NCBI GenBank assembly: GCA_009711825.1
Contig: VEMY01000004.1
Span: forward strand, 40,149-104,148
DNA from: Bacillota bacterium
GTDB taxonomy: Bacteria; Bacillota; Proteinivoracia; UBA4975; VEMY01
Direction: 5' to 3'
DNA length: 64,000 nt
Position numbers and translations under genes: made by a program. Position 1 is the first letter of the stretch, and each line of letters starts with the position of its first letter. Shown piece by piece: positions 1 to 9,384 of the stretch. Under the pieces are notes generated by a model. It was not told the DNA's origin, did no database searches, and saw nothing but the letters and a program-made list of their open reading frames with translations.

Positions 1-1
1 C

Positions 2-478
2 CAAAAGAACCGGCCCAATCATCCAGCCTCGGTGCGCCATGTCGTATATGACGATTTTGTCCACGTTCTCGACACCGTCCGCTTTCTCTGTCCCGGTCCG
101 GTGAAGACCTGGTCGTTTGATGGCCGGGTGGAGGAGGGTAATCTCAAACACGTGTTGGCGAAGCTCTCCGGCGACGGCTTTATCTGTGTAGCCAGTATGG
201 GCCGGGATTTCGGCGTCAACGAAGAAATCATTGAGGTCACCTCTCCCGGTAATAAGTGGCGGATCGAAGGACTGACTAAAACTATCCATAATACTGCCAA
301 TCAGGAGCAGGTTCATAACTTCGGGGACTGGACACCGGTCCTCTTCCGCCGGGGTTTCAACTCTATCTTGGAACATTTCCTCGCCTCGGTCGCAGCCGGA
401 AACACTCCCAATCCCTCGGCCCGCGACTCCCTAATCACCCACAAAATCTGCGAACAGATAGTCAATAGTTTGGAGTAA
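2..478 (+). CDS. Gfo/Idh/MocA family oxidoreductase, C-terminal part (5' end outside window)
   Basis: The frame is open from the first bases of the window, so the N-terminal NAD(P)-binding Rossmann domain lies upstream and is not visible. What remains (about 158 residues) resembles the C-terminal alpha/beta substrate domain of Gfo/Idh/MocA dehydrogenases. A YDDFVHVLDTVRFL stretch near the start is typical of this branch, and the protein ends with a helix ahead of the stop. An internal GTG at 32 is not a convincing start because homology-like sequence continues upstream of it. Members oxidise or reduce sugars and related polyols with NAD(P). The substrate cannot be inferred here. Confidence 0.72.
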   Translation, partial: QKNRPNHPASVRHVVYDDFVHVLDTVRFLCPGPVKTWSFDGRVEEGNLKHVLAKLSGDGFICVASMGRDFGVNEEIIEVTSPGNKWRIEGLTKTIHNTANQEQVHNFGDWTPVLFRRGFNSILEHFLASVAAGNTPNPSARDSLITHKICEQIVNSLE

Positions 479-480
479 CC

Positions 481-510
481 ATCAGCCACCGGGTTTCACC
501 GGTGGCTGAT
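481..510 (+). terminator. Perfect hairpin after the oxidoreductase gene
   Basis: Two 12-bp arms (ATCAGCCACCGG and its complement) pair perfectly around a 6-nt loop three bases after the stop codon. No good T tract follows (TCATAAAGG), so it is a weak terminator or an mRNA 3'-end stabiliser. Confidence 0.5.
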
Positions 511-579
511 TCATAAAGGAAAACAAACGTGGTCGTCGAATATTTTAGATATCCGAAATATTTCTTAGGAGTGTGGTCT

Positions 580-2529
580 ATGGTCAGCGAAAATTTTAGC
601 GCCGAGATAGCCGGCAGGCAGATTTGGCGTTATGCAGAAAAAATTGCCCAGCATAACCGAATTCAAGGTTCTCCGGGCTATCGGCAGGCTGCAGAGGAAA
701 TTGTCTCTGTTCTCCAGGCCGAGGGAGTAGAGGCCCAGATCCATACTTATCCGGCCCGACGGGGCGAGCGCATCCTCGCGCAACAGTCCTTCCAGGAGTG
801 GCGCTGCCACTCCGGTGAACTCTGGCTGCTCTCGGAGGATGAACGCCAGCGGCGCCTGGCTCGCTACCAGGAGAGCGAAGTTTCGTTGGTGCAGCGTTCC
901 GGGCCAACACCGCCGGTGCGGGCAGAAATGGTTGTTGTGAACGATGCCGAAGACCCGGCGAGTTACAAGGACCTCGACCTGAATGGGAAAATTGCACTGG
1001 TGCGGGGCGCGCCGATGAACATATATCCGTTGGCGGTGGAACAGGCAGGGGCGATTGGCCTCATCTTTGACAACCTCAATGACTACCCGCCTTTGCGCAC
1101 TCGGGCAGACATGCCAGATGCTATTCAATATACTTCTTTCTGGTGGGTTGGGCCCCAGCGGCCGGTCTTTGGTTTTGCTGTTTCACCCCGGGTTGGTGAA
1201 GAATTGCGGGCCCGGGCAACCAGGGAAACGGTGATGCTGGAAGCCAGCGTCGAGGCCGAGTTGGTGGACGGTGAGTTTGAGAATGTTGAATATTTTATCC
1301 CCGGACGCCTGGACAAAGAAGTGTTGTTGGTGGCCCATCTCTGCCATCCCTACCCTGGCGCCTTAGACAATGCCTCGGGGCCGGCGGTGCTTATGGAAGT
1401 TATGCGGACTCTGCGTCGTATGCTGGACAGGGGTGATTTGCCCCAGCCGGAGCTGGGAATCCGGTTTTTGCTGGTGCCGGAAATGACCGGCACCTATGCC
1501 TGGTTTACAAATCCTGCCAATCGTGAACGGACGCTGGCGGCTCTGAACCTGGACATGGTGGGCGCAGACCAGAAACAGGGCGGCGGCCCCCTCTGTGTCG
1601 AGCAGCCTCCATTGTCCACGCCAACCTTTGCTGACCGCTTTGCCTACATGGCTCTGGACGATATTGCTAGGAATATCACAAATTTCAGCGGCACCGACCG
1701 CTACAGCACCTGTTATTATCGTCAGACCCGGTTTTCCGGGGGCAGCGACCACTATATTATCTCGGACCCTTCGCTGGGGATTCCCTGTCCGATGCTGATC
1801 CAGTGGCCGGATAAGAACTACCACACATCACTGGACCATCCAGTGAATCTGGACCCGAAGATGCTGGCCCTGGTGGCCCGGGTGACGGCGCTTTACGCCT
1901 GGGGCCTCGCTGCCGGCAGCGAAAAGCAGTGGCTGGAGTTCTTGCTTCGGGACCTGCCGACCCGGGTCAGCCATGTGGCCAAAATCATCGAATGGGCCCT
2001 GACCAAACCAGCCCTGGCCGGACGCTGGCAGCAAGTTTTGGATTTTTACACTGATGTTGAAGTAAAAGCGCTGGATAGTTTGGCTGCGTATGCCGAACTC
2101 CGGGAATTTACTAACTTGCCAGCAAAAATTCACTGGGCAAAAGTGCAGCTGAAAAACCAAAAACAAGCTCTGGCAGTCTGGTGTCAGGAACGGGCGGCCG
2201 TGAGCCCGGTTGTTGATGAAAGTCGGGAAGCACTGCCAGCTGACTGGGCTGACCGGGTATATGCCCGGGTTTACACCGGCCCGCTTAATTTCAATCTGGA
2301 ACTTTTGAATTTGCCGGCAGCGGAACTAGTCGCGTGGAATCAGTTTGCAAAGAAAGCGCAAGTGCCCTCAGGTTACGACACATTTATTGAATACCGCTTG
2401 GATGGGGAAAGACCTCTACAACAGGTTCTGGAACTGGTGGAGTTGGAGACCGGCGCCTGGCATCCCGAATTTGTCCAGAAGTGGCTCGGCGTGGTCGAAA
2501 AATTAGGGCTGGTCAAGCGAATCCGCTGA
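580..2529 (+). CDS. M28/DUF4910-type zinc aminopeptidase with PA-like insertion
   Basis: The predicted protein has 649 residues. ATG at 580 is preferred over an in-frame GTG at 529 because TTAGGAG lies 8 nt upstream of it. An N-terminal helical segment is followed by a PA-like region (about 90-230) and then an M28-type catalytic core. HLCHPYPGALDNASG at about 253-267 carries the first His and the bridging Asp, VPEMTGT the Glu, LNLDMVG the second Asp, and YHTSLDHP the last His. This is the usual two-zinc ligand set. A roughly 200-residue C-terminal extension has no recognised motif. No signal peptide is seen, so a cytoplasmic peptidase is likely. The substrate is unknown. Confidence 0.75.
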   Translation: MVSENFSAEIAGRQIWRYAEKIAQHNRIQGSPGYRQAAEEIVSVLQAEGVEAQIHTYPARRGERILAQQSFQEWRCHSGELWLLSEDERQRRLARYQESEVSLVQRSGPTPPVRAEMVVVNDAEDPASYKDLDLNGKIALVRGAPMNIYPLAVEQAGAIGLIFDNLNDYPPLRTRADMPDAIQYTSFWWVGPQRPVFGFAVSPRVGEELRARATRETVMLEASVEAELVDGEFENVEYFIPGRLDKEVLLVAHLCHPYPGALDNASGPAVLMEVMRTLRRMLDRGDLPQPELGIRFLLVPEMTGTYAWFTNPANRERTLAALNLDMVGADQKQGGGPLCVEQPPLSTPTFADRFAYMALDDIARNITNFSGTDRYSTCYYRQTRFSGGSDHYIISDPSLGIPCPMLIQWPDKNYHTSLDHPVNLDPKMLALVARVTALYAWGLAAGSEKQWLEFLLRDLPTRVSHVAKIIEWALTKPALAGRWQQVLDFYTDVEVKALDSLAAYAELREFTNLPAKIHWAKVQLKNQKQALAVWCQERAAVSPVVDESREALPADWADRVYARVYTGPLNFNLELLNLPAAELVAWNQFAKKAQVPSGYDTFIEYRLDGERPLQQVLELVELETGAWHPEFVQKWLGVVEKLGLVKRIR

Positions 2530-2598
2530 CCCGGCAAAAATCTCCGGGTGTGACCGGCGCCGGTTCGGGGAATAATTAGCGGCAAGGGGTGATTTTGG

Positions 2599-4434
2599 AT
2601 GCGTAAGCTTTCACTTGTACTCTGTGTGTTTCTGATTGTTTTCAGCTTCGCCTGCTCCGGCAGCGATGTCGGCTCCTTTGGCCGCTTTGATTATATCTTT
2701 GTCGAGGACCGGGTTCCCGACCTGGAGTATGGATTTTCCGCTGTCGATATCGATGATTTCTTCGATGAGTATTTTCGCCAACTTGTGCGCACCAACCCGC
2801 AGTTTCTGTCTGTGTTGGGCGACGCAGCAGATTTGCCGCGGCGCGACGGTGAGCTGAACGATTATTCCTACGGCTATATGCAATGGCAGCTGGCCTTTGA
2901 CCAGGCGGCCGCCCAAGTCTTGGCTGGATTTGCTGACCAAGCGCTCAGCGAGCAACAGCGCCTGAACAAGGCAATTATGGAAGCCTCATTGGCCACCGAT
3001 GCTGAATTCATGTATCACGGCTATCTGGTCAATCAGCACAGCGGATTGCATACAAGTTTCCCGACATTTATGGAAAACGTTCACCAAATTGAGTCTGTTA
3101 CCGATGCCGAGAATTATATCAGCCGTATCGAAGCTTTTCCGCAAGTCATGGAGCAATACATCACCGGCATAAAAATCCAGACCGACATGGGCATTATTCC
3201 ACCGGACTATATAATCGAATCTGTTTTGGCGGCAATTGCAGATTTCATTGCCCATGAACCGGAGGATAATCCCTTGTTCATCGACTTTGCAGAAAAGATG
3301 CAACGGCTGGAGGATGCTCCAGTCTCTGTGCGGGATGGTCTTTACCGTCGCCTGGAGACAGAGATTGAGCAAAGCGTCTATCCCGCCTTTCAGCGGCTAG
3401 GCGCCTATATCCAAACCTTTCGGGGTCAGGGGGTTAGCCACGGTGTCTGGGAACTGCCAGATGGCGATCGTTACTACCAAGAGTTGGTGCGCTATTATAC
3501 CACCACCGACCTAACTCCAGAGGAGATATTTGAGTTGGGGCAGGCGGAGGTGGAGCGCATACAGCGGGAGATACGGGCAGTGTTGATGCGCCTGGGCTAT
3601 CCGGCGGCAGATATTCCTGCCGCTTTACAGGAGGTGGCTTGGGCAGGGGTCGTGGAAGATCAAGAGGAGATTTTGGCAATCTATCGGGAGATTCTTGCCG
3701 AAACCGAGGCGCTGCTTCCCGAACTGTTTGATACACTACCCGAGACCGCGGTGGAAATCCGTCCCATGCCTGATTACCGGTCGGTTTCCTACCCCAGCCA
3801 CTATGTGATTCCCGCCCGGGACGGCAGCCGTCCGGGGGTGTTTAATGTCAATTTGCATGGCCCCCATTTCCGTTATCAAATGAAGAACCTCGCCTATCAC
3901 GAGACTGTTCCTGGGCATCATTTGCAAATCGCCTTGCAGCGCGAACAGGCCGAGATTCCCTTGTTCCGCGATCTGTTCTCCTTCACTGCCTTCGAAGAGG
4001 GATGGGCGATGTATGCCGAGGGTCTACTCTTGGACGCAGGACTGGACGAGGATCTTGAGGCGAAGCTTGCCTGGTTGGAAGGACAGCTTACTGCTGCAGC
4101 ACTGTTGGTGGTCGACACCGGCATTCACTACAAACAGTGGACCCGTCGCCAGGCCTTTGAATACCTATATGAGCTTACCGGCAGGCAATACGATGTGGAC
4201 CGTTATATTGCCCGCCCCGGTCAGGTGCTCGCCTATTACATTGGAATGCTTAAGTTCCGCGAGCTCAGAGAATTAGCGGAGACCGAGCTTGGCTCCGCAT
4301 TTGACATCCGAGAGTTTCACAACACTGTGCTGTTAAACGGCTCAATGCCTTTGTCAGTTCTGGAGGAGCAGGTTGAGAGGTACATCGAAGAAAGACGCAT
4401 TGAACAAGATGCTGCCCTGCTTCCCGCCAGCTGA
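2599..4434 (+). CDS. DUF885 family putative metallopeptidase lipoprotein
   Basis: The protein has 611 residues and begins with a short lipoprotein signal ending in the lipobox FSFAC, so it should be anchored outside the membrane. The body matches the DUF885 family of predicted zinc carboxypeptidase-like proteins. HETVPGHH at about 434-441 supplies the metal-binding histidines, and EEGWAMYAEG about 30 residues later supplies the conserved acidic residues. The length is usual for the family. It lies downstream of the M28 peptidase on the same strand after a 69-nt gap, and a role in peptide scavenging is plausible but only inferred from family and context. An intrinsic terminator follows directly. 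Confidence 0.8.
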   Translation: MRKLSLVLCVFLIVFSFACSGSDVGSFGRFDYIFVEDRVPDLEYGFSAVDIDDFFDEYFRQLVRTNPQFLSVLGDAADLPRRDGELNDYSYGYMQWQLAFDQAAAQVLAGFADQALSEQQRLNKAIMEASLATDAEFMYHGYLVNQHSGLHTSFPTFMENVHQIESVTDAENYISRIEAFPQVMEQYITGIKIQTDMGIIPPDYIIESVLAAIADFIAHEPEDNPLFIDFAEKMQRLEDAPVSVRDGLYRRLETEIEQSVYPAFQRLGAYIQTFRGQGVSHGVWELPDGDRYYQELVRYYTTTDLTPEEIFELGQAEVERIQREIRAVLMRLGYPAADIPAALQEVAWAGVVEDQEEILAIYREILAETEALLPELFDTLPETAVEIRPMPDYRSVSYPSHYVIPARDGSRPGVFNVNLHGPHFRYQMKNLAYHETVPGHHLQIALQREQAEIPLFRDLFSFTAFEEGWAMYAEGLLLDAGLDEDLEAKLAWLEGQLTAAALLVVDTGIHYKQWTRRQAFEYLYELTGRQYDVDRYIARPGQVLAYYIGMLKFRELRELAETELGSAFDIREFHNTVLLNGSMPLSVLEEQVERYIEERRIEQDAALLPAS

Positions 4435-4436
4435 AC

Positions 4437-4460
4437 ACCGGGCCCTGCGCCCGGTTTTTG
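4437..4460 (+). terminator. Rho-independent terminator after DUF885 gene
   Basis: ACCGGGC and GCCCGGT pair as a 7-bp GC-rich stem followed by TTTTT. Confidence 0.75.
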
Positions 4461-4500
4461 ATATCTTTGAAAGAGCTACCTTTATTGAGGAGGAATAATT

Positions 4501-5175
4501 ATGATTGAAATAATCGCCACCAGTCCGGAAGCAGCGCTGGCAATTCAGGCCGCCGGTGGCAACCGCATCGAACTCATTTCCGCTTGGTCCGAAGGAGGGT
4601 TGACTCCGTCCTATGGAATGATAAAACAAGTAGTCAACTTGGTGGATACTCCTGTCAATGTAATGATTCGGCCCCATTCCCGGTCCTTTGTATATAGTAA
4701 TTATGAGTTGGCGGCAATGAAAGAAGATATCGTCATCGCCCGGGAAATGGGCGCCAACGGCGTTGTCTTGGGAACATTGACCTGGGACAAGCAAATTTGC
4801 ATCCGCTCTCTGGAATATTTACTGGCTGCTTGCCAGAACCTGGACATAACATTCCACAAAGCGATTGATGAGGTAGAGGACCCGGTGGCTGCCGTTGCGC
4901 TCCTGTCCAATTATTCTCAGATCACCACCATACTTACAGGTGGGGGAACCGGCAGCATCCTGGACAATCTGGAAACTATCCGGGCGATGTCCGACGCGGC
5001 CGGAAAAATAGAGATTATGCCGGGAGGCGGGCTAACCGGCGGCAACCTTGGAGCAGTTCATGCCCAGGTCGGCGCCAGCTGGTACCATCTGGGCAGCGCT
5101 GTCCGGGAAGGCGGAATGAACGGAGAAATTAGTGAGTCTCGAATTAGACATATCAAGGCCGTTTTGGGTGTGTAG
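4501..5175 (+). CDS. cutC: CutC family protein
   Basis: The 224-residue protein fits the CutC TIM-barrel family. It opens with a beta strand (MIEIIATS), continues with GGNRIELISAWSEGGLTPS, and carries VMIRPHSRSF and a late MPGGGLTGGN loop. These are conserved positions of the family. CutC was first linked to copper tolerance in Escherichia coli, but its biochemical function remains uncertain. GAGGAGGAATAATT gives a strong ribosome binding site. The next gene starts one base after the stop, so the two are probably co-transcribed and translationally coupled. Confidence 0.88.
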   Translation: MIEIIATSPEAALAIQAAGGNRIELISAWSEGGLTPSYGMIKQVVNLVDTPVNVMIRPHSRSFVYSNYELAAMKEDIVIAREMGANGVVLGTLTWDKQICIRSLEYLLAACQNLDITFHKAIDEVEDPVAAVALLSNYSQITTILTGGGTGSILDNLETIRAMSDAAGKIEIMPGGGLTGGNLGAVHAQVGASWYHLGSAVREGGMNGEISESRIRHIKAVLGV

Positions 5176-5176
5176 C

Positions 5177-5968
5177 ATGACTAAGCTACAGGCTATCGAG
5201 TGTTTTTTATTGGATATGGACGGGACAATTTATCTCGGGGATGAATTAATTCCCGGCGCCAGAGAATTTATTACAACGCTGCGGGAGCGGGGAACAAATT
5301 ATATTTTCTTGACCAATAATTCCTCCCGGGACCGGTCTGCGTATCTTTCTAAGCTGAACAAGCTGGGGGTTCCCGCTGAACCCCGCCAAGTGGTTACCTC
5401 TGGGGAGGCAACTGCCCTGTATTTGGACGAGCAGTGTCCAGGGGCAAAAGTGTATTTACTGGGCACCCCGCAACTGGCCAACGAGTTTAGCAAACGCGGG
5501 TTCAAACTGGTGACCAAAGATCAGTCCCCGGACTATGTAGTGCTTGGTTTCGACACCACTCTGACATACCAAAAACTGTGGGACGCCTGTGATTTGGTGC
5601 GGGCCGGCACCCCGTATATAGCAACCCATCCGGACTTTAATTGCCCCTTGCCCGGTGGCAAGTACATGCCCGATACCGGCGCTATGATAGCTTTTATCGA
5701 GGCGGCGACCGGCAAAAAACCCAAGGTGATTGGTAAGCCAAACCGGGAAATTGTCGATATTGTGCTTACGCGTGTCACTTGCCCCCGGGAGCAGGTGGCG
5801 GTTGTCGGCGACCGGCTATATACAGATATTGCCATGGGCCAGGCGGCAGAAATTACCTCGATACTGGTGCTGAGCGGCGAGGCTACGGCTACTGATTTAT
5901 CTCGGTCTCCTCACCAACCGGACTTTGTCTTTCCGTCCATCGCCGAATTGGCGGCTGAATTGTCATAG
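5177..5968 (+). CDS. HAD-IIA family sugar/nitrophenyl phosphatase (NagD-like)
   Basis: The predicted protein has 263 residues. The ATG at 5177, one base after the cutC stop, is chosen because upstream in-frame starts lie inside cutC. HAD motif I is DMDGT at residues 13-17 (nucleophile D13), motif II is LTNNSS, the motif III lysine lies in VIGKPN, and motif IV is GDRLYTDI. A large cap between motifs II and III defines subclass IIA, which includes NagD, glycerol-phosphate and nitrophenyl phosphatases. The protein is expected to be a cytosolic, magnesium-dependent phosphatase of small phosphorylated metabolites. The exact substrate is not readable. Confidence 0.88.
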   Translation: MTKLQAIECFLLDMDGTIYLGDELIPGAREFITTLRERGTNYIFLTNNSSRDRSAYLSKLNKLGVPAEPRQVVTSGEATALYLDEQCPGAKVYLLGTPQLANEFSKRGFKLVTKDQSPDYVVLGFDTTLTYQKLWDACDLVRAGTPYIATHPDFNCPLPGGKYMPDTGAMIAFIEAATGKKPKVIGKPNREIVDIVLTRVTCPREQVAVVGDRLYTDIAMGQAAEITSILVLSGEATATDLSRSPHQPDFVFPSIAELAAELS

Positions 5969-6053
5969 TATCATCAGCCCTCCCTGGGGGCAGAAAAAAT
6001 AGCCATTTATCTTGAAATTATTAAGGGTCCGTGCATGTTCTGTCATCGGACTG

Positions 6054-6062
6054 TGCTATGAT
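6054..6062 (+). promoter_or_regulatory. Extended -10 promoter of the helicase gene
   Basis: TGCTATGAT is an extended -10 element 34 nt ahead of the helicase start. No good -35 hexamer is present at the right distance, which extended -10 promoters tolerate. Confidence 0.5.
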
Positions 6063-6096
6063 ATTTTCGTCATCACTTCAGGGGAGGAGAGTCAGA

Positions 6097-8061
6097 ATGA
6101 ACAATTATTTACAGCATTGGCAACAAGCTGTTGCCGACCTCAAACATATTTCCCAGGGGGTGCAGACGGCAAGTCAGGAAGATATCCAACTCCGAGACGA
6201 CCTTATCCAGCAGATTGCTAAAATTCGGGATGACCTTAAATATGCCACCGGCAGCGATAAGGTCAGCCTGCTGCAGGAACTGGGCAGCCTCAATCAACGC
6301 TTGACCGAGGTTGAAACGAAGATTCGTGCCTCCAGGGAGGGCGCAGGAAATCCCTACTTTGCTAAGGTTACTTCCGATGAGGGGTTTTTCATCTCCAAGC
6401 ATTTTACCGACCTGGACAGGAATGTCGTAAAATATACGGCCCCGATTGCCTCGCTCCGCTACCGGGAGATTGGTGAAAGCGCGGAAGTCAATGGCTTCCG
6501 GCATCAAGTTCGGGAGAAGCAACAGTTGGTAATCAAGGATGCCCGACTGATGGAGCTAACCCATCACGATACAAACGGGTCTTTTATCTGTGACGCTGAA
6601 AAGTATAAAGAACTGGTGGCCGAAGAACAGGCCCAGGATATCACCGTCGATAAAGATTCCTTGCAATTCCAGCAGCCGCAAACGGAAACAGACGAGAAAA
6701 AATATGTTCTGGGCGAGATTATCGCCAAGATGCGGGAAGAGCAGGATCTGGTGATGCGCGCCCCTGCCCGCGGTGTGACCTTGGTGAAAGGGGCGGCCGG
6801 TAGCGGCAAGACAAATATTGCCTTTCATCGGATTGTTTACCTGACCAGCGAATTTCCCGATGATTTCCGCCAGGACAATATTGCCGTGTTTTGTTTTAAT
6901 GTCGCCCTTAAGCAATACCTGTCCAATATGTTGGAGGAATTGAACATCCCGGGCGTTCAGGTCCACAGCTTGGATGATTGGCTGTTCAACACTGTCCGGT
7001 ATGTAACGAATATTGACAGCATCAATTATAAAGAAGATCATGACTTGCGGTTCGCCAGGACAAGGGCAGCGATGCTACCGGTATTGGAAAAGTTCTACAC
7101 CGAAAATAAGCGTCGGTTGCTGGACTTGGTGGACTTTGACCCGATGATGGACGAGCTTGCCATCGACGGCCTGAAGATCCTCAACCAGCTCTACGTATAC
7201 CAGCCCTTTATCCAACATCTTAAACTAAGAGATGATTTTGGTCGCGGTAAGTATGTCAAGACTGCCCGGATTGAGGCCTCGGATCTTTACATCCTTGCCT
7301 GGATGGTTTACCGACTTTCCGAAGAAGTGGGCGCCAATTGTTTTGGCTATTATGACCACATCGTTGTCGATGAAGTCCAGGATTTCATGCCAGTGCAAAT
7401 GGCCCTAATCAATCAGTTGCATAAGAACTCCATGACCATTGTCGGCGACGTCACCCAGAAAATCTATCAGTATGGAGTTGATTCCTGGCAGGAATTTGAT
7501 CTCAAGATTGACCGCACTCACGAGCTGACTATGTGTCATCGTTCGACATTGGAGACGATTTTATTCGCCAACGATATGCTACACCCGTCCGGCGATCAGG
7601 TTAAATCCACAACCGTTGGCCGCCGCGGTCTCAAGCCCGTGGTCAGCTGTGGCCGCAGCCGCACCGACGCCCTCAAAAAGGCAGTTTCCTTTGTCCAGGA
7701 AATAAAAGATCGCGAACCGGAAGCTTCGTTGGCCGTGCTCAGCTATCGGAATTTTGACCTCAACTGGATTGACAAGACTTTATCTGAAGCGGGCATTGAT
7801 TCCTATATTGCCTCGAGAAGGGACTGGGAGTTTTCGCCCAAAGTGGCTGTCACCACTTACCACCAGGTTAAAGGGCTGGAATTTGATTATGTTGTGGTCT
7901 TGGGGCTCAACGACTATGAGCAGCTGGAGGCGGCTAACCGCGAGCAGGTTGTCTACACCGTGGTGACCAGGGCCCAGAAACAAGTATTTATCGGCTATGT
8001 CAAAAAATTGCCTGAAATGTTGAAATCCGTGGACACGGACCTGTATCAGCATGTAAAATAA
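6097..8061 (+). CDS. UvrD/Rep superfamily 1 ATP-dependent helicase (HelD-like)
   Basis: The predicted protein has 654 residues. ATG at 6097 follows GGGGAGGA and is preferred to an earlier in-frame ATG at 6031 without a site. A coiled-coil-like N-terminus (about 1-85) precedes a superfamily 1 core. Walker A is GAAGSGKT near 231, Walker B is VVDEVQDF near 424, a motif V-like TTYHQVKGLEFD follows, and motif VI is YTVVTRAQKQ. The helical N-terminal arm and moderate length recall HelD, which frees stalled RNA polymerase. A repair helicase of the same superfamily is equally possible. Its own promoter and terminator make it monocistronic. Confidence 0.82.
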   Translation: MNNYLQHWQQAVADLKHISQGVQTASQEDIQLRDDLIQQIAKIRDDLKYATGSDKVSLLQELGSLNQRLTEVETKIRASREGAGNPYFAKVTSDEGFFISKHFTDLDRNVVKYTAPIASLRYREIGESAEVNGFRHQVREKQQLVIKDARLMELTHHDTNGSFICDAEKYKELVAEEQAQDITVDKDSLQFQQPQTETDEKKYVLGEIIAKMREEQDLVMRAPARGVTLVKGAAGSGKTNIAFHRIVYLTSEFPDDFRQDNIAVFCFNVALKQYLSNMLEELNIPGVQVHSLDDWLFNTVRYVTNIDSINYKEDHDLRFARTRAAMLPVLEKFYTENKRRLLDLVDFDPMMDELAIDGLKILNQLYVYQPFIQHLKLRDDFGRGKYVKTARIEASDLYILAWMVYRLSEEVGANCFGYYDHIVVDEVQDFMPVQMALINQLHKNSMTIVGDVTQKIYQYGVDSWQEFDLKIDRTHELTMCHRSTLETILFANDMLHPSGDQVKSTTVGRRGLKPVVSCGRSRTDALKKAVSFVQEIKDREPEASLAVLSYRNFDLNWIDKTLSEAGIDSYIASRRDWEFSPKVAVTTYHQVKGLEFDYVVVLGLNDYEQLEAANREQVVYTVVTRAQKQVFIGYVKKLPEMLKSVDTDLYQHVK

Positions 8062-8064
8062 GCG

Positions 8065-8092
8065 AACCCGGTCGGATTCCGACCGGGTTTAT
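8065..8092 (+). terminator. Rho-independent terminator of the helicase gene
   Basis: AACCCGGTCGG pairs perfectly with CCGACCGGGTT around a 3-nt loop and runs into TTTATTTAT. Confidence 0.85.
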
Positions 8093-8188
8093 TTATGCCC
8101 AGCAGGAGTTCGCAAAGCTTGTATTGAATATATACAGGTGGACAGTCTTTGGGGTGGTTCTAATAGTATCAATCTTGGAGTGATGTAA

Positions 8189-8920
8189 ATGCTTAGGGGA
8201 GTAATAGTCGAGGATAACGAATACTTTCGCACTAAATTGCTACAGATAATCCATTCCTTTGGTGGCATCGATATTGAGTATTGCATTGACAGCGGTGAAG
8301 AACTGCTAGAGATACTCAAGCAAGAAGACATTAATCTTGTATTCCTCGATATAGGTTTGACCGGAATGTCGGGAATAGAGACTGCAAAACTTGTGCGTGC
8401 CGACTATCCGAACATAGAAATTATCTTTGTTACATCCCATGAAGAATATGTCAGAGACGCGATTCAGCTCTACGCCGCAGATTATATAACCAAACCGCTA
8501 AATATTGCTCGGTTGAAGAAAACACTTGAGCGCCTCAAGAATAGATATCTTTCTAACGAAAAGGTTATACAATTTCGTTCTGGCTACAAAACCAAGCTAG
8601 TCAAAGAAAGTGAGATTTACATGGCGGAAGCCTTTGATGATAAATCCAAGATATACACCGATAAGCGTATATTTGAAGCCAATTATACCTTGAAGGAATT
8701 AGAGGCCTTGTTGGACAGAGACATTTTTGTCAGGACAAGTCGTTCTTATCTGGTCAATGTGCAGAAGGTGAGCTTTATAAAAACTTGTTCACGTAAGTCC
8801 TTTGTGGTTCACTTCCACGGGAGCGACTATATCGCTTATTTAACCAAGACTTATTACCAAGAATTCCGGCGTAGAGTGAAGGAAACCAATCAAACTGAAT
8901 TTGAAGGAGAGGGACAATGA
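8189..8920 (+). CDS. LytTR response regulator, AgrA-like
   Basis: The 243-residue protein has an N-terminal receiver domain (about 1-120). Its acidic pocket is E8/D9, the phosphoacceptor is D54 in LVFLDIGLTGMSG, and a conserved Lys lies in DYITKPLN. The C-terminal half is a LytTR DNA-binding domain, with FVRTSRSYLVNV being characteristic. It is the first gene of an agr-like operon and overlaps the next gene by 4 nt (ATGA). The role by family is to activate agr transcription after phosphorylation by the kinase encoded two genes downstream. LytTR proteins bind direct repeats spaced by two helical turns, and such repeats occur ahead of agrD at 10932. Confidence 0.9.
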   Translation: MLRGVIVEDNEYFRTKLLQIIHSFGGIDIEYCIDSGEELLEILKQEDINLVFLDIGLTGMSGIETAKLVRADYPNIEIIFVTSHEEYVRDAIQLYAADYITKPLNIARLKKTLERLKNRYLSNEKVIQFRSGYKTKLVKESEIYMAEAFDDKSKIYTDKRIFEANYTLKELEALLDRDIFVRTSRSYLVNVQKVSFIKTCSRKSFVVHFHGSDYIAYLTKTYYQEFRRRVKETNQTEFEGEGQ

Positions 8921-9381
8921 TATTTCAAATGATTCTTTTTTCTGTCCCAGAGGCAATGATAGTCACTTGGTTGGTGTATGTTCTGTCAGGGGCCAAGGTG
9001 GATCTTAAGAGAATTTTGCTAATTGGCGTGTTGGTTGGGGTTTGTCTTGTACTTATTCGTCCTCTAATAGACGTGTATTTGTTAAATGTAATAATTTATG
9101 GCTTTGCTTTAGTACTGATGTTAAGTCTTTTTAAAGTTGCAAGCTTTTGGGAGCGTTTAACTTCTGTGGCATTGTCTATGTCAATATACATAGTTACGGA
9201 GTTCTTAAATATAACCATTATTAGCTCAATACTGCAAGTTGACCCTTTGACTGTCATGGTTGACAATATCTTTACACGTTTCTTATGGTTCTTACCTCAG
9301 ATAATTATTGTCTCGCTAGTTGCGTTGATACTCCAAAAGAAAAAGATAACTTTGTTTGATCATAAAGACAAGTGGGAATAA
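8917..9381 (+). CDS. Polytopic membrane protein of the agr-like operon, possible split sensor half
   Basis: This 154-residue protein is almost entirely hydrophobic, with about five predicted membrane segments (roughly 3-24, 32-50, 54-73, 88-108, 124-147) and a short charged tail. No catalytic motif is seen. It sits between the response regulator (4-nt overlap) and the kinase (3-nt gap). The kinase has only two membrane segments of its own, so the two proteins together would have about seven. Classical AgrC has six or seven in a single chain. The protein may therefore be the detached N-terminal part of the peptide sensor, but this is inference from layout. It could also be an unrelated accessory protein. 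Confidence 0.7.
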   Translation: MIFQMILFSVPEAMIVTWLVYVLSGAKVDLKRILLIGVLVGVCLVLIRPLIDVYLLNVIIYGFALVLMLSLFKVASFWERLTSVALSMSIYIVTEFLNITIISSILQVDPLTVMVDNIFTRFLWFLPQIIIVSLVALILQKKKITLFDHKDKWE

Positions 9382-9384
9382 CCT